A stretch of DNA of 64,000 nt from Flagellimonas beolgyonensis (GTDB lineage: Bacteria > Bacteroidota > Bacteroidia > Flavobacteriales > Flavobacteriaceae), in contig NZ_RZMY01000006.1 of the NCBI RefSeq assembly GCF_003992615.1, forward strand, positions 186,001 through 250,000, written 5' to 3'. Position numbers and translations under genes: made by a program. Shown here in pieces: positions 56,256 to 63,990 of the stretch. The first letter of the stretch is position 1, and every line of letters begins with the position of its first letter. The notes under the pieces were generated by a model. That model did not search any database. It was not told the origin of the DNA and was given only the letters and a program-made list of their open reading frames with translations.

Positions 56256-57326
56256 ATGAAACTACGACACCTCCTTTATATTTCCCTTTTTATGGGGTCC
56301 ATGGTGCCCGGGATGGCCCAAACCTTCCCAGACAGGGTTTGGCACCAGGCAAACGAAGAAGAAGCCAAGCCGTGGCAAAATGAAAAATCCAGGGCCTTCC
56401 GGAGATACCTGACGGATAGCACAGTGATCACAGGGCTAATGATCGTACACAAGGGCAAAGTGGTTTTTGATTTTGGGGACGTGGAAGAATTGAGCTATAT
56501 CGCGTCCATCAGAAAAAGTGTGCTTTCCATGCTGTATGGACAGTATGTGGAAGATGGTACCATCAAACTGAATAAGACCATCAAGGAATTGGGCATTGAC
56601 GATGTGGAAGGTATTCTGCCCATAGAAGAAACAGCTACGGTACAGGACATCATCTCGGCCAGATCGGGCGTTTACCATCCCGAAGGATATCCTGGCGGCA
56701 TGCAGGAATATGCCCCTGAGCGTGGCTCGGTGAAACCTGGCACCCATTGGCTGTACAGCAATTGGGACTTTAATGTGGCCGGATACATTTTTGAGCAGGA
56801 AACTGGCAAAAACATCTATGACGAAGTGGAACGGCAATTGGCCAATCCACTCGGTATGCAAGATTGGGACCGTTCCCTGCAACAGAAACAAGGCAACACT
56901 TCCGTATCAAAATATTTGGCGTACCCCATGTGGTTTTCCACCCGCGATATGGCCCGTTTGGGCCTGTTGATGCTCAACAAAGGAAAATGGAAGAACACCC
57001 AGGTCATAAGTACCTCTTGGGTGGATGAAATGTTGAAGACACGCACCACCTATCAAGAATTGAATAACAATGTGCCCGTGTTCCAAGGCACCGGTGTATA
57101 TTATGGTTACGGCTACATGTGGTGGCTTTGGCAAAATGTGGAGGATAAACGTTATGAAGGAGCCTATTCTGCCAAAGGTGCCATGGGACAGAACATAACC
57201 GTATATCCAGCCATCGAGACCGTTTTGGCCTTTAAGACCAAAGCTGCCTACCAACGGCGAAACTCATCGGATGTTCGCATTAAAGTAGCCCAAAAAGCCG
57301 CTGCGATTTTTGATATGCAGCACTAA
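56256..57326 (+). CDS. serine hydrolase, class C beta-lactamase-like (second copy)
   Basis: A 356-residue exported protein with a signal peptide (ending GMAQ). Ser84-Ile-Arg-Lys87 (YIASIRKSV), YSN in WLYSNWDF and a GAMGQNI end motif define the beta-lactamase/transpeptidase fold. It lacks the extra C-terminal domain of the preceding serine hydrolase and shows low resemblance to it, so the two probably have different substrates. ATG 56256 is chosen because it begins the signal peptide, 14 bases after the previous stop; an upstream in-frame ATG overlaps that gene. Last gene of the D-amino acid operon. Confidence 0.9.
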   Translation: MKLRHLLYISLFMGSMVPGMAQTFPDRVWHQANEEEAKPWQNEKSRAFRRYLTDSTVITGLMIVHKGKVVFDFGDVEELSYIASIRKSVLSMLYGQYVEDGTIKLNKTIKELGIDDVEGILPIEETATVQDIISARSGVYHPEGYPGGMQEYAPERGSVKPGTHWLYSNWDFNVAGYIFEQETGKNIYDEVERQLANPLGMQDWDRSLQQKQGNTSVSKYLAYPMWFSTRDMARLGLLMLNKGKWKNTQVISTSWVDEMLKTRTTYQELNNNVPVFQGTGVYYGYGYMWWLWQNVEDKRYEGAYSAKGAMGQNITVYPAIETVLAFKTKAAYQRRNSSDVRIKVAQKAAAIFDMQH

Positions 57327-57348
57327 TCTTAGGAATTAAGAACTACTT

Positions 57349-58233
57349 TCAGCTCAATTTCTCCTTAAAGAAATCCATGGTGCGTTGCCATGCCAGTTCC
57401 GCTGCATCCTTATCGTATCTTGGGGTGGTGGTATTGTGGAATCCATGGTTGACATCCGGGTACATGAAGGCCGAATATTCCTTGCCGTATTTTTTTAGGG
57501 CTTCCTCATAAGCTGGCCAGCCTACATTTACGCGTTCGTCCAAGCCTGCATATTGTAACATGAGTGGGGCATTGATCTTATCGATATCCTCCGTGGGTTG
57601 ACCGCCATAAAAAGGAACGGCTGCGGCCAAATCAGGGACCTTTACTGCCATCATGTTCGAAATCCATCCCCCAAAACAAAATCCGACCACGCCAATTTTA
57701 CCCGTACAACCTTCGTGGGCCTTCAAATAGTCGAATGCCGCTATAAAATCCTCCAACATTTCGTTGCGGTCCCGTTCGCGTTGCATGGTCCTGCCCTCAT
57801 CATCGTTACCTGGATACCCACCAAAGGGCGTAAGCGCATCGGGGGCAATGGTGATGAACCCTTCCAGGGCAGCCCTTCTGGCAGTATCCTCTATATAAGG
57901 ATTCAATCCTCGGTTCTCATGCACCACAACAATACCAGGAAGTTTTCCCTCTGCATTTTTGGGTTTGGATAATAGAGCCTTCATTTCACCTGCCCCTTTT
58001 GGAGAATTATAGGTGATATAGCCAGAATCCAAATTGGGGTCGTTCTTGTCCACCAACATCGTATCCACATAATTTGGCATCAAAAAGCTCATCAAGGAGG
58101 CCACCGTTATGCCACCAACGGCGTACAGGCCCAATTTTTCTATGAATTCCCTTCGCTGAAGTTTGTTGTGGGCATAATCATCATATAGGTCGAATACCTC
58201 TTGTTTAATGTCTGCTTTGGTCAATTTTTTCAT
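57349..58233 (-). CDS. dienelactone hydrolase family protein with Tat-like signal
   Basis: A 294-residue alpha/beta hydrolase of the dienelactone hydrolase group with the Cys-Asp-His triad: Cys186 in GFCFGG, Asp232 in AGLDERV and His263 in VNHGFHN. The N-terminus has an unusual hydrophilic segment (1-26), then QRREFIEKL with a twin arginine and a hydrophobic stretch (about 34-52), which looks like a Tat signal. Export of the folded protein is therefore likely. Substrates of such exported DLH proteins are unknown. The promoter region carries no clear TAnnTTTG element. Confidence 0.88.
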   Translation of the reverse strand: MKKLTKADIKQEVFDLYDDYAHNKLQRREFIEKLGLYAVGGITVASLMSFLMPNYVDTMLVDKNDPNLDSGYITYNSPKGAGEMKALLSKPKNAEGKLPGIVVVHENRGLNPYIEDTARRAALEGFITIAPDALTPFGGYPGNDDEGRTMQRERDRNEMLEDFIAAFDYLKAHEGCTGKIGVVGFCFGGWISNMMAVKVPDLAAAVPFYGGQPTEDIDKINAPLMLQYAGLDERVNVGWPAYEEALKKYGKEYSAFMYPDVNHGFHNTTTPRYDKDAAELAWQRTMDFFKEKLS

Positions 58234-58674
58234 ATCGTATGGTGTTTGTAGCGTTTATTCATTTTATCATGGGATTGGTTGAAAGAGCTTAATGTTCACA
58301 TATCTGCTTGAAACCCTCTTTCGATAAAATCAAAATCAATCCGATTTAAAAGATAATTCAAAAATCAATTGAACCATGGAATAATTCTGTAAACGACTGA
58401 TTTAGTTGCACAAACAAAGAATGGAATATGTAATAACGCGTTTAAAAAAGGTTTGAAAGAGAGCAATTCATTTGCAAGTATCCAAATGTTCAAATGTGGA
58501 AACAACGATTCTAACAAGTTCTGCCATAACAGTACAAATTATATTCATAAATACTTCCAGCTATCTGAAGGTTTAAAAAGAGATGGGAAATCTAGTATGG
58601 CATCCATTGCGTCTTTAAAATCGAATAGCCCACCAAAAAAACAAGATTAATTAAGCGTGCCTTTTTCGAGGTAT

Positions 58675-58714
58675 CGGAAGAATTCGAACCTTTGACCGTC
58701 TGCTTGGAAGGCAG
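58675..58714 (-). pseudogene. 3'-half fragment of tRNA-Arg (imperfect duplicate)
   Basis: Read on the minus strand, 37 of 40 bases match positions 60143-60182 of the intact tRNA-Arg: anticodon arm from CTGC through the T arm to the first acceptor bases CG. The three differences change the anticodon from TCT to TCC and alter both sides of the T stem (one pair lost, one G-T wobble). The D arm and the 5' acceptor strand are absent, so it cannot be a functional tRNA. Confidence 0.75.
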
Positions 58715-58768
58715 TGAAAGTATCTTTATATATGTCTGATTATTAAATTTTTAAAATATTATTTTAGT

Positions 58769-58891
58769 GAAAAGGTCGGAAATGCCAGAAACTATCCAAG
58801 TGATGTTGAAATTCTTTTATCAATGGCTCAAAACAACAAGTGGTATGGAGATTCAATTAAAACCCTCCGATATAAAGCGTTGTGGAGATAA
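58769..58891 (+). pseudogene. C-terminal gene remnant, unidentified
   Basis: A 40-codon open stretch ending in TAA, without a start codon, reads like real protein: VGNARNYPSDVEILL followed by MAQNNKWYGDSIKTLRYKAL. It has balanced amino-acid use and amphipathic spacing, unlike the neighbouring AT-rich noise. I do not recognise the family. It lies between the tRNA fragment and the FGE gene on the + strand and may be what is left of a displaced gene. Confidence 0.35.
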
Positions 58892-58930
58892 TGAGCATAA
58901 TGGGGAATATTGATTACATTTAAAATTGCC

Positions 58931-60028
58931 ATGAAAAAAAATATAGTGCTTTTTGCGGTCCTTTTGTTCGCCCTATCAAATTGCAAGCACCAACCGGTAG
59001 ATGAAACACATAATCGGAAAAACAACAACGATTTGCTTGAAAAAAGCAGGTTGAGACAACCACCATTTGAAGCACCCGAAGATATGGTTTGGATACCGGG
59101 CGGTGATTTTATGCAAGGATCTGTACCACAGGATAAAATGGCCATGATGCACGAAAAGCCGGCCCATAAGGTACATGTTGATGGTTTTTTTATGGATATT
59201 CACGAAGTGACCAATGACCAATTTGCCAAGTTTGTGAAGGAAACGGGTTATAAGACGGTGGCGGAGCGCGAAATCGACTGGGAAGAAATGAAAAAGCAAT
59301 TACCTGTGGGAACACCAAAGCCTCACGATTCCATTTTACAGCCCGGCTCGCTGGTGTTCAAAAAAACTAAATCCAGCGTTCCCAATCTGAATGACTATTC
59401 CCAATGGTGGGAATGGAAAATAGGAGCCAACTGGAAACACCCAAATGGCCCTGAGAGCGACATAGAGGACAAGGGAGACCATCCGGTGGTGCATATTGCC
59501 CTGGAAGATGCAATCACCTATTGCGAATGGGCTGGAAGAAGGTTGCCCACTGAGGCTGAATGGGAGTTCGCAGCCCGCGGAGGAAACAACGACCATCGTT
59601 TTTTTTGGGGGAACGATATTGTATTGTTGAGTGCCCAAGCAAATACCTGGGAGGGGGAATTCCCCGTGAATAATACCAAGGCCGATGGTTTCGAACGCAG
59701 AGCACCGGTAATGAGCTATCCAAAGAACGAATTTGGACTTTATGACATGGCAGGCAATGTATGGGAATGGACCAACGACTGGTACAACACCAACTATTAT
59801 AAGGAATTGGAGGCAAAAGGAGAAGCCGCAGTCAATCCAAGAGGAGCCGACAAGGCTTTCAATTCAAGTAATCCTTATGTAAAAGAGAAAGTGATCAAAG
59901 GGGGGTCCTTTTTATGCAGTGCCTCCTATTGTGCCAGTTACCGAATAAGTGCCCGAATGGCCACTAGCCCCGATTCTGGCATGGAACATTTGGGGTTTAG
60001 GACTATTTTGGCTGTTGAAAATGAATGA
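58931..60028 (+). CDS. formylglycine-generating enzyme (SUMF1) family lipoprotein
   Basis: A 365-residue exported FGE-sulfatase-domain protein. The signal ends with lipobox-like LSNC (Cys18). The domain starts at MVWIPGGDFMQGS and shows MDIHEVTNDQFAKFV, CEWAGRRLPTEAEWEFAARG, YDMAGNVWEWTNDWY and GGSFLCSASYCASYRISAR. Cys329 and Cys334 are at the positions of the copper-binding catalytic pair of true FGEs, which oxidise Cys or Ser in sulfatases to formylglycine. No sulfatase gene is in the window. ATG 58931 is preferred to a TTG seven codons upstream because it begins the signal peptide. Confidence 0.88.
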   Translation: MKKNIVLFAVLLFALSNCKHQPVDETHNRKNNNDLLEKSRLRQPPFEAPEDMVWIPGGDFMQGSVPQDKMAMMHEKPAHKVHVDGFFMDIHEVTNDQFAKFVKETGYKTVAEREIDWEEMKKQLPVGTPKPHDSILQPGSLVFKKTKSSVPNLNDYSQWWEWKIGANWKHPNGPESDIEDKGDHPVVHIALEDAITYCEWAGRRLPTEAEWEFAARGGNNDHRFFWGNDIVLLSAQANTWEGEFPVNNTKADGFERRAPVMSYPKNEFGLYDMAGNVWEWTNDWYNTNYYKELEAKGEAAVNPRGADKAFNSSNPYVKEKVIKGGSFLCSASYCASYRISARMATSPDSGMEHLGFRTILAVENE

Positions 60029-60108
60029 TTGAGTACTGGAAATCTCTGTATGGATTAAATCATTTAGATAAATCAGGCTTGTACAATTAAATGGCCCTAA
60101 AATAAAAA

Positions 60109-60131
60109 CCCCGGTATTCCCGGGGCTTTTT
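60109..60131. terminator. bidirectional rho-independent terminator between the FGE gene and tRNA-Arg
   Basis: CCCCGG, loop TATTC, CCGGGG forms a perfect six-pair GC stem, followed by CTTTTT on the plus strand and preceded by AAAAA, so a T-run follows it on both strands. It serves the FGE gene (+) and the tRNA gene (-). Confidence 0.85.
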
Positions 60132-60136
60132 GTTTG

Positions 60137-60210
60137 TGATCGCGGAAGGATTCGAACCTTCGACCGTCTGCTTAGAAGGCAGATGCTCTATCCAGCTGAG
60201 CTACGCGACC
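60137..60210 (-). tRNA. tRNA-Arg (anticodon TCT)
   Basis: A full cloverleaf is seen on the minus strand: acceptor GGTCGCG paired with CGCGATC (one G-T), D arm GCTC-AGCTGGATA-GAGC, anticodon stem TCTGC/GCAGA with loop CTTCTAA (anticodon TCT, codon AGA), five-base variable loop CGGTC, T arm GAAGG-TTCGAAT-CCTTC, discriminator A. The CCA end is not encoded. A promoter element lies 14 bases upstream and a terminator just downstream. Confidence 0.97.
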
Positions 60211-60223
60211 CACTTTGCGGGTG

Positions 60224-60231
60224 CAAAGATA
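60224..60231 (-). promoter_or_regulatory. -7 promoter element for tRNA-Arg
   Basis: The minus strand reads TATCTTTG, a perfect TAnnTTTG match, 13 bases before the tRNA 5' end, the spacing expected for a short leader. Confidence 0.6.
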
Positions 60232-60240
60232 CTAATGTGA

Positions 60241-60303
60241 ACGGTTGTAAAAAATATTTTTTTTTAATTCTTGACTATTTTGGCCCCATGGGCCATCAAC
60301 CGT
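60241..60303. repeat. inverted repeat between the sugar-isomerase-like gene and tRNA-Arg
   Basis: ACGGTTG (60241-60247) and CAACCGT (60297-60303) are perfect inverted repeats enclosing a smaller hairpin TGGCCC-CAT-GGGCCA (60281-60295). The structure follows the isomerase-like gene (stop at 60315, minus strand) and could end its transcript, though no T-run directly follows the stem on that strand. Confidence 0.45.
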
Positions 60304-60314
60304 CAACACCATTT

Positions 60315-61193
60315 TTAATGAAATCCGATTTCCTTTAGGCCTTCATGACTGATCTTGATCACATCCAAGGGCTTTTTGTCCCATGACTGATCCTGTTCAA
60401 CAAAATATTTCATCATCCCAGAAGTTTCCTTTTGATCCAAGATCCGCTTAAAATCGATGGTTCCTTCACCCACAGGAGCAAATTTACCTTCCTCATCCAT
60501 ATCTTTTACATGCCATGACTTGAACCTTCCAGGGTATTTTTCAAAATAGGCCACGGGATCTGCCCCGGCTCGGGTTACCCAATACAGGTCCATTTGGAAA
60601 TTGACATATTTGGGGTCTGTATTCTCCAAAAGATAATCGATTGGCACTACACCATCCTCATTTGCTTTAAATTCAAAATCGTGGTTATGGTACAGCAATT
60701 TGAGCCCAGCGGCTTCACACTTTTTACCAATTGTGGTCAATACACTCACAAAATTCTCCATAGTGCCTTTCATACCCATGGTCCGGGTTTCACGATCAAA
60801 GGTAAACATGCCCATTGGTGGAACCGGAATGGTAAAATATTCAAAACCTGCAGCCTTCACATCTGCAATCAGCTGATCGGCATTGTCCAAAGTCACCATG
60901 CCCATGTGGGTGCTCACAGGTTTTAAACCTTGGCTCTCCAAATAGGCTTTGAACTCGGCGGGCTCCATCCCATAAAACTTACCTTCGTTGTAACCGGCCG
61001 CTTCCACATAGGCATACCCGACTTCGGCAACCTTTTCCAAAGTAGCTTTGGCGTCTTCCCCCATATTGTCCCTAACTGTATACAGGGCCAAACCACCAAA
61101 ATGTTCCTGGGCTTGCATCGCCATGGCGAAAAACACAAAAATAGCTGTGGTAAAAAGGGCTTTGCCCTTAGTTTTTAAAAGTGTATCCATCAT
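60315..61193 (-). CDS. exported sugar phosphate isomerase/epimerase-like TIM barrel
   Basis: A 292-residue protein with a signal peptide (ending MQAQ) and an AP-endonuclease-2/xylose-isomerase-like TIM barrel. Conserved segments include LALYTVRDNMGED, GYAYVEAAGYNEGKF, LLYHNHDFEFK, VNFQMDLYWVTRAG and WHVKDMDEEGKF, which supply the metal and catalytic Glu/Asp/His. Such exported isomerase-like proteins are common in Bacteroidota and may act on sugars or inositol derivatives; no substrate is proven. The start may be the first or second Met. The YceI gene upstream ends in its own terminator. Confidence 0.88.
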   Translation of the reverse strand: MMDTLLKTKGKALFTTAIFVFFAMAMQAQEHFGGLALYTVRDNMGEDAKATLEKVAEVGYAYVEAAGYNEGKFYGMEPAEFKAYLESQGLKPVSTHMGMVTLDNADQLIADVKAAGFEYFTIPVPPMGMFTFDRETRTMGMKGTMENFVSVLTTIGKKCEAAGLKLLYHNHDFEFKANEDGVVPIDYLLENTDPKYVNFQMDLYWVTRAGADPVAYFEKYPGRFKSWHVKDMDEEGKFAPVGEGTIDFKRILDQKETSGMMKYFVEQDQSWDKKPLDVIKISHEGLKEIGFH

Positions 61194-61303
61194 TAATGTT
61201 TGTAGTTAATTTATGTTTCAAATGGCTTACAAGATAGTCCATTAACCGTAATTAAATTAATCGACATTGTTATAAAACCCCAATTGAAAACCATCAAATT
61301 AAA

Positions 61304-61336
61304 AAATCCGTTGGATGCAAACATCACAACGGATTT
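61304..61336 (-). terminator. rho-independent terminator after the YceI gene
   Basis: AAATCCGTTG/CAACGGATTT is a perfect 10-pair stem with an inner GATG/CATC stem around CAAA and one bulged A. On the minus strand it is followed by a TTTTTT tract, 22 bases after the YceI stop. Confidence 0.85.
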
Positions 61337-61357
61337 AATACATGAGTACCTATTATT

Positions 61358-61957
61358 TTACACTTCGTCCAATTGGAGAGAAATATTCACCTTTATTTCA
61401 TTATCCACCTTGATCATACCAAGTACTTTTTTGGGTGGTTCAAGACCAAAATCGGTCAATTTTAAGGGCAAGGTACCTTTCACACAAATATTCCCTTCCA
61501 ATTCACAATCCAATTTGGTTTCATAAACTCGGGAAACGCCAGCTATTTTTATTTCCATGCCCACTCCTATTTTTTGTTGGTCGTTGTTAGGGGGATCGAC
61601 ATGGAGCAATTTAAGCTCCACTTCGGGATATTGTTCCGATTTCAGCAAGGCCCTAAAATCTTTGTTGATGTTCTTGCCGCCACAATCAAAACAGTCATTG
61701 GCCAGTTTTAACCTGGCATTTTTAAATTGGATCTGTTCTTTCTTGTCGTCATAAACCAACCGAATGGGCAGTTCCAATTCTTCCAAGTTGTACGTGCAGG
61801 TAAACTGGTTCACGTTGGTGGTACCGGATATGACCACTTCACTTTCGGGAGCAACACGAACCGTGGTTTCCCGCTCGGGTTCGGTAAGGCCCAACCCAAT
61901 AAAAAGGATAGTAACTATCCAGAATGTTTTGGTGATATGTGAAATTGTGGATAACAT
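61358..61957 (-). CDS. YceI family protein, cysteine-containing
   Basis: A 199-residue exported YceI-like lipocalin-type barrel with a signal sequence (about 8-24). The closing motif PLKLTDFGLEPPKKVLGMIK matches the YceI gene at 63359-63961. It differs by having several cysteines, including CFDCGG in the middle and CELEGNIC near the end, which could form disulfides or bind metal or heme. YceI proteins bind isoprenoids such as quinones in their barrel. It follows the porin gene after 83 bases holding a hairpin. Confidence 0.88.
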   Translation of the reverse strand: MLSTISHITKTFWIVTILFIGLGLTEPERETTVRVAPESEVVISGTTNVNQFTCTYNLEELELPIRLVYDDKKEQIQFKNARLKLANDCFDCGGKNINKDFRALLKSEQYPEVELKLLHVDPPNNDQQKIGVGMEIKIAGVSRVYETKLDCELEGNICVKGTLPLKLTDFGLEPPKKVLGMIKVDNEIKVNISLQLDEV

Positions 61958-61990
61958 GGTTCAGTTAAATATAGGAATTTTTACGATTTA

Positions 61991-62021
61991 AAGACCCAGG
62001 GCAAGATTTGCCCCAGGTCTT
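61991..62021. terminator. stem-loop after the porin gene
   Basis: AAGACCCAGGGCAA, loop GAT, TTGCCCCAGGTCTT gives 12 of 14 pairs, with one two-base mismatch. It lies 19 bases after the porin stop on the minus strand. The T-run on that strand is short (TTTAAA), so termination may be partial and let the YceI gene be read. Confidence 0.6.
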
Positions 62022-62040
62022 CGTCATAAAACCAATCTCC

Positions 62041-63303
62041 TTAGAAACTTATCACAGCTTCCAATAAAACCCCATTGAATTTTCCGTCGTGGAAAATACT
62101 GGTGGTATCGTAGCCATCATAGGTTTGGTTCACGTACTCTATCTTGGTCAAGATGTTCTTGGTCAAGAAGGCACCGAAGCCCAATTGGGTCCTATTGATG
62201 GTGATATCGGAACCAGAAGGATCTTCTGAATCCACGGTATTGTATCGACCTCCTATGTAGAAGTTTTCATTGTTTCCGAAACGGTAGATCAACTCACCGG
62301 CCAATTGGGTGGCAGTTCTTTTGTCGGTCTCGGCATCAGCTTTACCTTTTGCGGTTTCAAAAGTTCCGAAGAATTCCAATCCTTTGTATTTTACGAATGG
62401 ATTGATCATGAAAGCAGTGATCTCATTTCGCATTCCTGGGTCGTAACGGCCAGATCGGAAGTTACTGGTAGCAGAAGCCTCTGTATTTTCCATAACCAAA
62501 TAGTATCTGGAACCTGCACGGTCAGCGCTGTACAAATACACCCTACTTGCTTTTCCTGTGCTGTACAAGGAACCGGTCAAGCGAAGCCTGAAATCATCGT
62601 TCAATTGCTTGTCGTAACCTAATTTGGCCAAGATGGAAGCACCTGTTTGATCGGGATTGGTAACCGCTTGGTTCAATTTACCATTGGATAGACCGAACAT
62701 ACCGATGAAACCATTTTTCCTGAAGTACACCTCACCACCAACCTCAGTGGTAAAGGCATCCATGATCAAGTTGCCCACAAATGGGTTGTATATGGCTTGG
62801 GAGTTGTCCGATCTTCTAAAGTGGGCATCACCATAGTTGTTTTCCATGTGCCCAACCTTAATGGTCAAGTATTTCATCGCTTCTTCCAAGAATCCGGGGC
62901 TGATGAAATCCAAGTTGTCCACTTGTAAATAACCACCTTTTACATATGGCTCTGGGTGGTGCCTGGATGACAAGTAGGTTCTTAGGTGCATACGAACACC
63001 TTTGGCCAATGCAACATCCAAATCCAAGTTGGCGGTTGCCAAGTTGAAGTTATCGCCAATTTCGATCAAATCCACTGCACCGGAGTTTTCATGGTCCAAT
63101 GCTTGGAACTGTAGTGTGGACGAACCACCTACCCTAACTTTCACACCATCAAAGGTGAGCATTGTATCTTTTGGGCTTTCAAAAACGTTTATGCCATTTT
63201 TGTCGGGAGAACGAAAGTTGTCCAGTTGTCTATTCTGCGAATAGCCCATAAGGCCGGCAAGAAATGCAGCAGCCAATAGTCCGTGTTTTACATATTTTCT
63301 CAT
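62041..63303 (-). CDS. outer membrane beta-barrel porin-like protein
   Basis: A 420-residue outer membrane protein. A signal peptide (ending MGYSQ) is followed by alternating amphipathic strands with many Tyr/Phe/Asn residues and a terminal strand ending LLEAVISF, the C-terminal Phe of outer membrane barrels. Length and strand pattern resemble Bacteroidota porins of the phosphate-selective-porin-like group. Substrate is unknown. It is flanked on both sides by YceI genes in the same direction with 55 and 83 bases between, suggesting one transcript. Confidence 0.85.
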   Translation of the reverse strand: MRKYVKHGLLAAAFLAGLMGYSQNRQLDNFRSPDKNGINVFESPKDTMLTFDGVKVRVGGSSTLQFQALDHENSGAVDLIEIGDNFNLATANLDLDVALAKGVRMHLRTYLSSRHHPEPYVKGGYLQVDNLDFISPGFLEEAMKYLTIKVGHMENNYGDAHFRRSDNSQAIYNPFVGNLIMDAFTTEVGGEVYFRKNGFIGMFGLSNGKLNQAVTNPDQTGASILAKLGYDKQLNDDFRLRLTGSLYSTGKASRVYLYSADRAGSRYYLVMENTEASATSNFRSGRYDPGMRNEITAFMINPFVKYKGLEFFGTFETAKGKADAETDKRTATQLAGELIYRFGNNENFYIGGRYNTVDSEDPSGSDITINRTQLGFGAFLTKNILTKIEYVNQTYDGYDTTSIFHDGKFNGVLLEAVISF

Positions 63304-63358
63304 TGTTATCGATTTTTTAGTTGAGTATTTGATTTATTTATTGATTTACGTGATTGTT

Positions 63359-63961
63359 TTATTGCCAAACTGTTTTATAGTGCACCTCGATTTCGTCACC
63401 GGTTTTAATGGTTCCCAATAGTGCCTTGGGCGGTTCAATACCGAAATCGGTCATTTTTAATGGTTTTTTTCCATTCAACAGTACCTTACCATTGTTTAGG
63501 GTAAGATCAAAAGGTAGATCTACTGTGTTTGTCTTGCCCGCAATGGTCAACTTTCCGGTTGCCACCACCTTGTATTTGTTACTTGTAGAAACAACAGGTG
63601 AAATGCTTTTTACGGCATCCATTTGAAAAACGATCTCCTTGTACTTACCAGTGTTAAGCGCCTTATAGGTGTTTTTGTCCATGGCATCCTTACCGCTTTT
63701 TAGGCTTTCGGCCATAACAGTGAATTTTAAGGAACTGATGCTTGGAAGTTCACCGGAGGGATCGATTGCAATGGTTCCGGATTTCTGTTCCGCCACTTCT
63801 TCCCAATCGTGCAGGGTCGAGGTTCCGGTTACCGTAACTTCCCCTTCACTTTTACTGATCTGATAGCTTTGGGCGGAAAGAGCTATCGGGATGAGGCCCA
63901 TGGTCATCAGGAGAATGACCGCCTTGAAGGATAATTTCTTTTTTGTGACTTGTGATTGCAT
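63359..63961 (-). CDS. YceI family protein
   Basis: A 200-residue exported YceI barrel protein. The signal region ends LSAQ, then SYQISKSEGEVTVTGTSTLHDW opens the lipocalin-like domain, which ends PLKMTDFGIEPPKALLGTIK. No cysteines are seen in the mature part, unlike the neighbouring copy. ATG 63961 is chosen over a TTG eight codons upstream because a promoter-like GAACTTTG (63983-63990) overlaps that longer reading. It is the first gene of the YceI-porin-YceI set. Confidence 0.9.
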   Translation of the reverse strand: MQSQVTKKKLSFKAVILLMTMGLIPIALSAQSYQISKSEGEVTVTGTSTLHDWEEVAEQKSGTIAIDPSGELPSISSLKFTVMAESLKSGKDAMDKNTYKALNTGKYKEIVFQMDAVKSISPVVSTSNKYKVVATGKLTIAGKTNTVDLPFDLTLNNGKVLLNGKKPLKMTDFGIEPPKALLGTIKTGDEIEVHYKTVWQ

Positions 63962-63982
63962 AGTATTTTGGTTTTGTTGCGA

Positions 63983-63990
63983 CAAAGTTC
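63983..63990 (-). promoter_or_regulatory. near-match -7 promoter element for the YceI-porin-YceI set
   Basis: The minus strand reads GAACTTTG, seven of eight bases of TAACTTTG-type elements, 21 bases before the ATG at 63961. The window ends too soon to look for a -33 element with confidence. Confidence 0.35.

Larger units (their letters stand above)
58234..58930. other. 697-base region without a convincing intact gene
   Basis: The left part (58234-58660) is AT-rich and shows no supported gene. A 65-residue reading frame at 58453-58650 has no recognisable domain. The right part holds two remnants: a 40-base tRNA-Arg-like fragment (58675-58714) and a 40-codon piece of a reading frame (58769-58891). 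A near-match -7 element (TACATTTA) lies just before the next gene. The region looks like a site of old insertions and decay. Confidence 0.6.

Noticed and set aside
54613..57326. Two true beta-lactamase resistance genes
   Set aside because: The fold is shared with D-aminopeptidases and esterases; motifs differ from class C enzymes at the KTG position, and context points to peptide metabolism.
58453..58650. 65-residue open frame in the gap upstream of the FGE gene
   Set aside because: No recognisable domain, no ribosome-binding context and a low-complexity, Ser/Asn/Lys-rich composition typical of chance frames in AT-rich DNA.
58675..58714. Possible second functional tRNA (anticodon TCC)
   Set aside because: D arm and 5' acceptor strand are missing and the T stem is damaged; kept only as a tRNA fragment.
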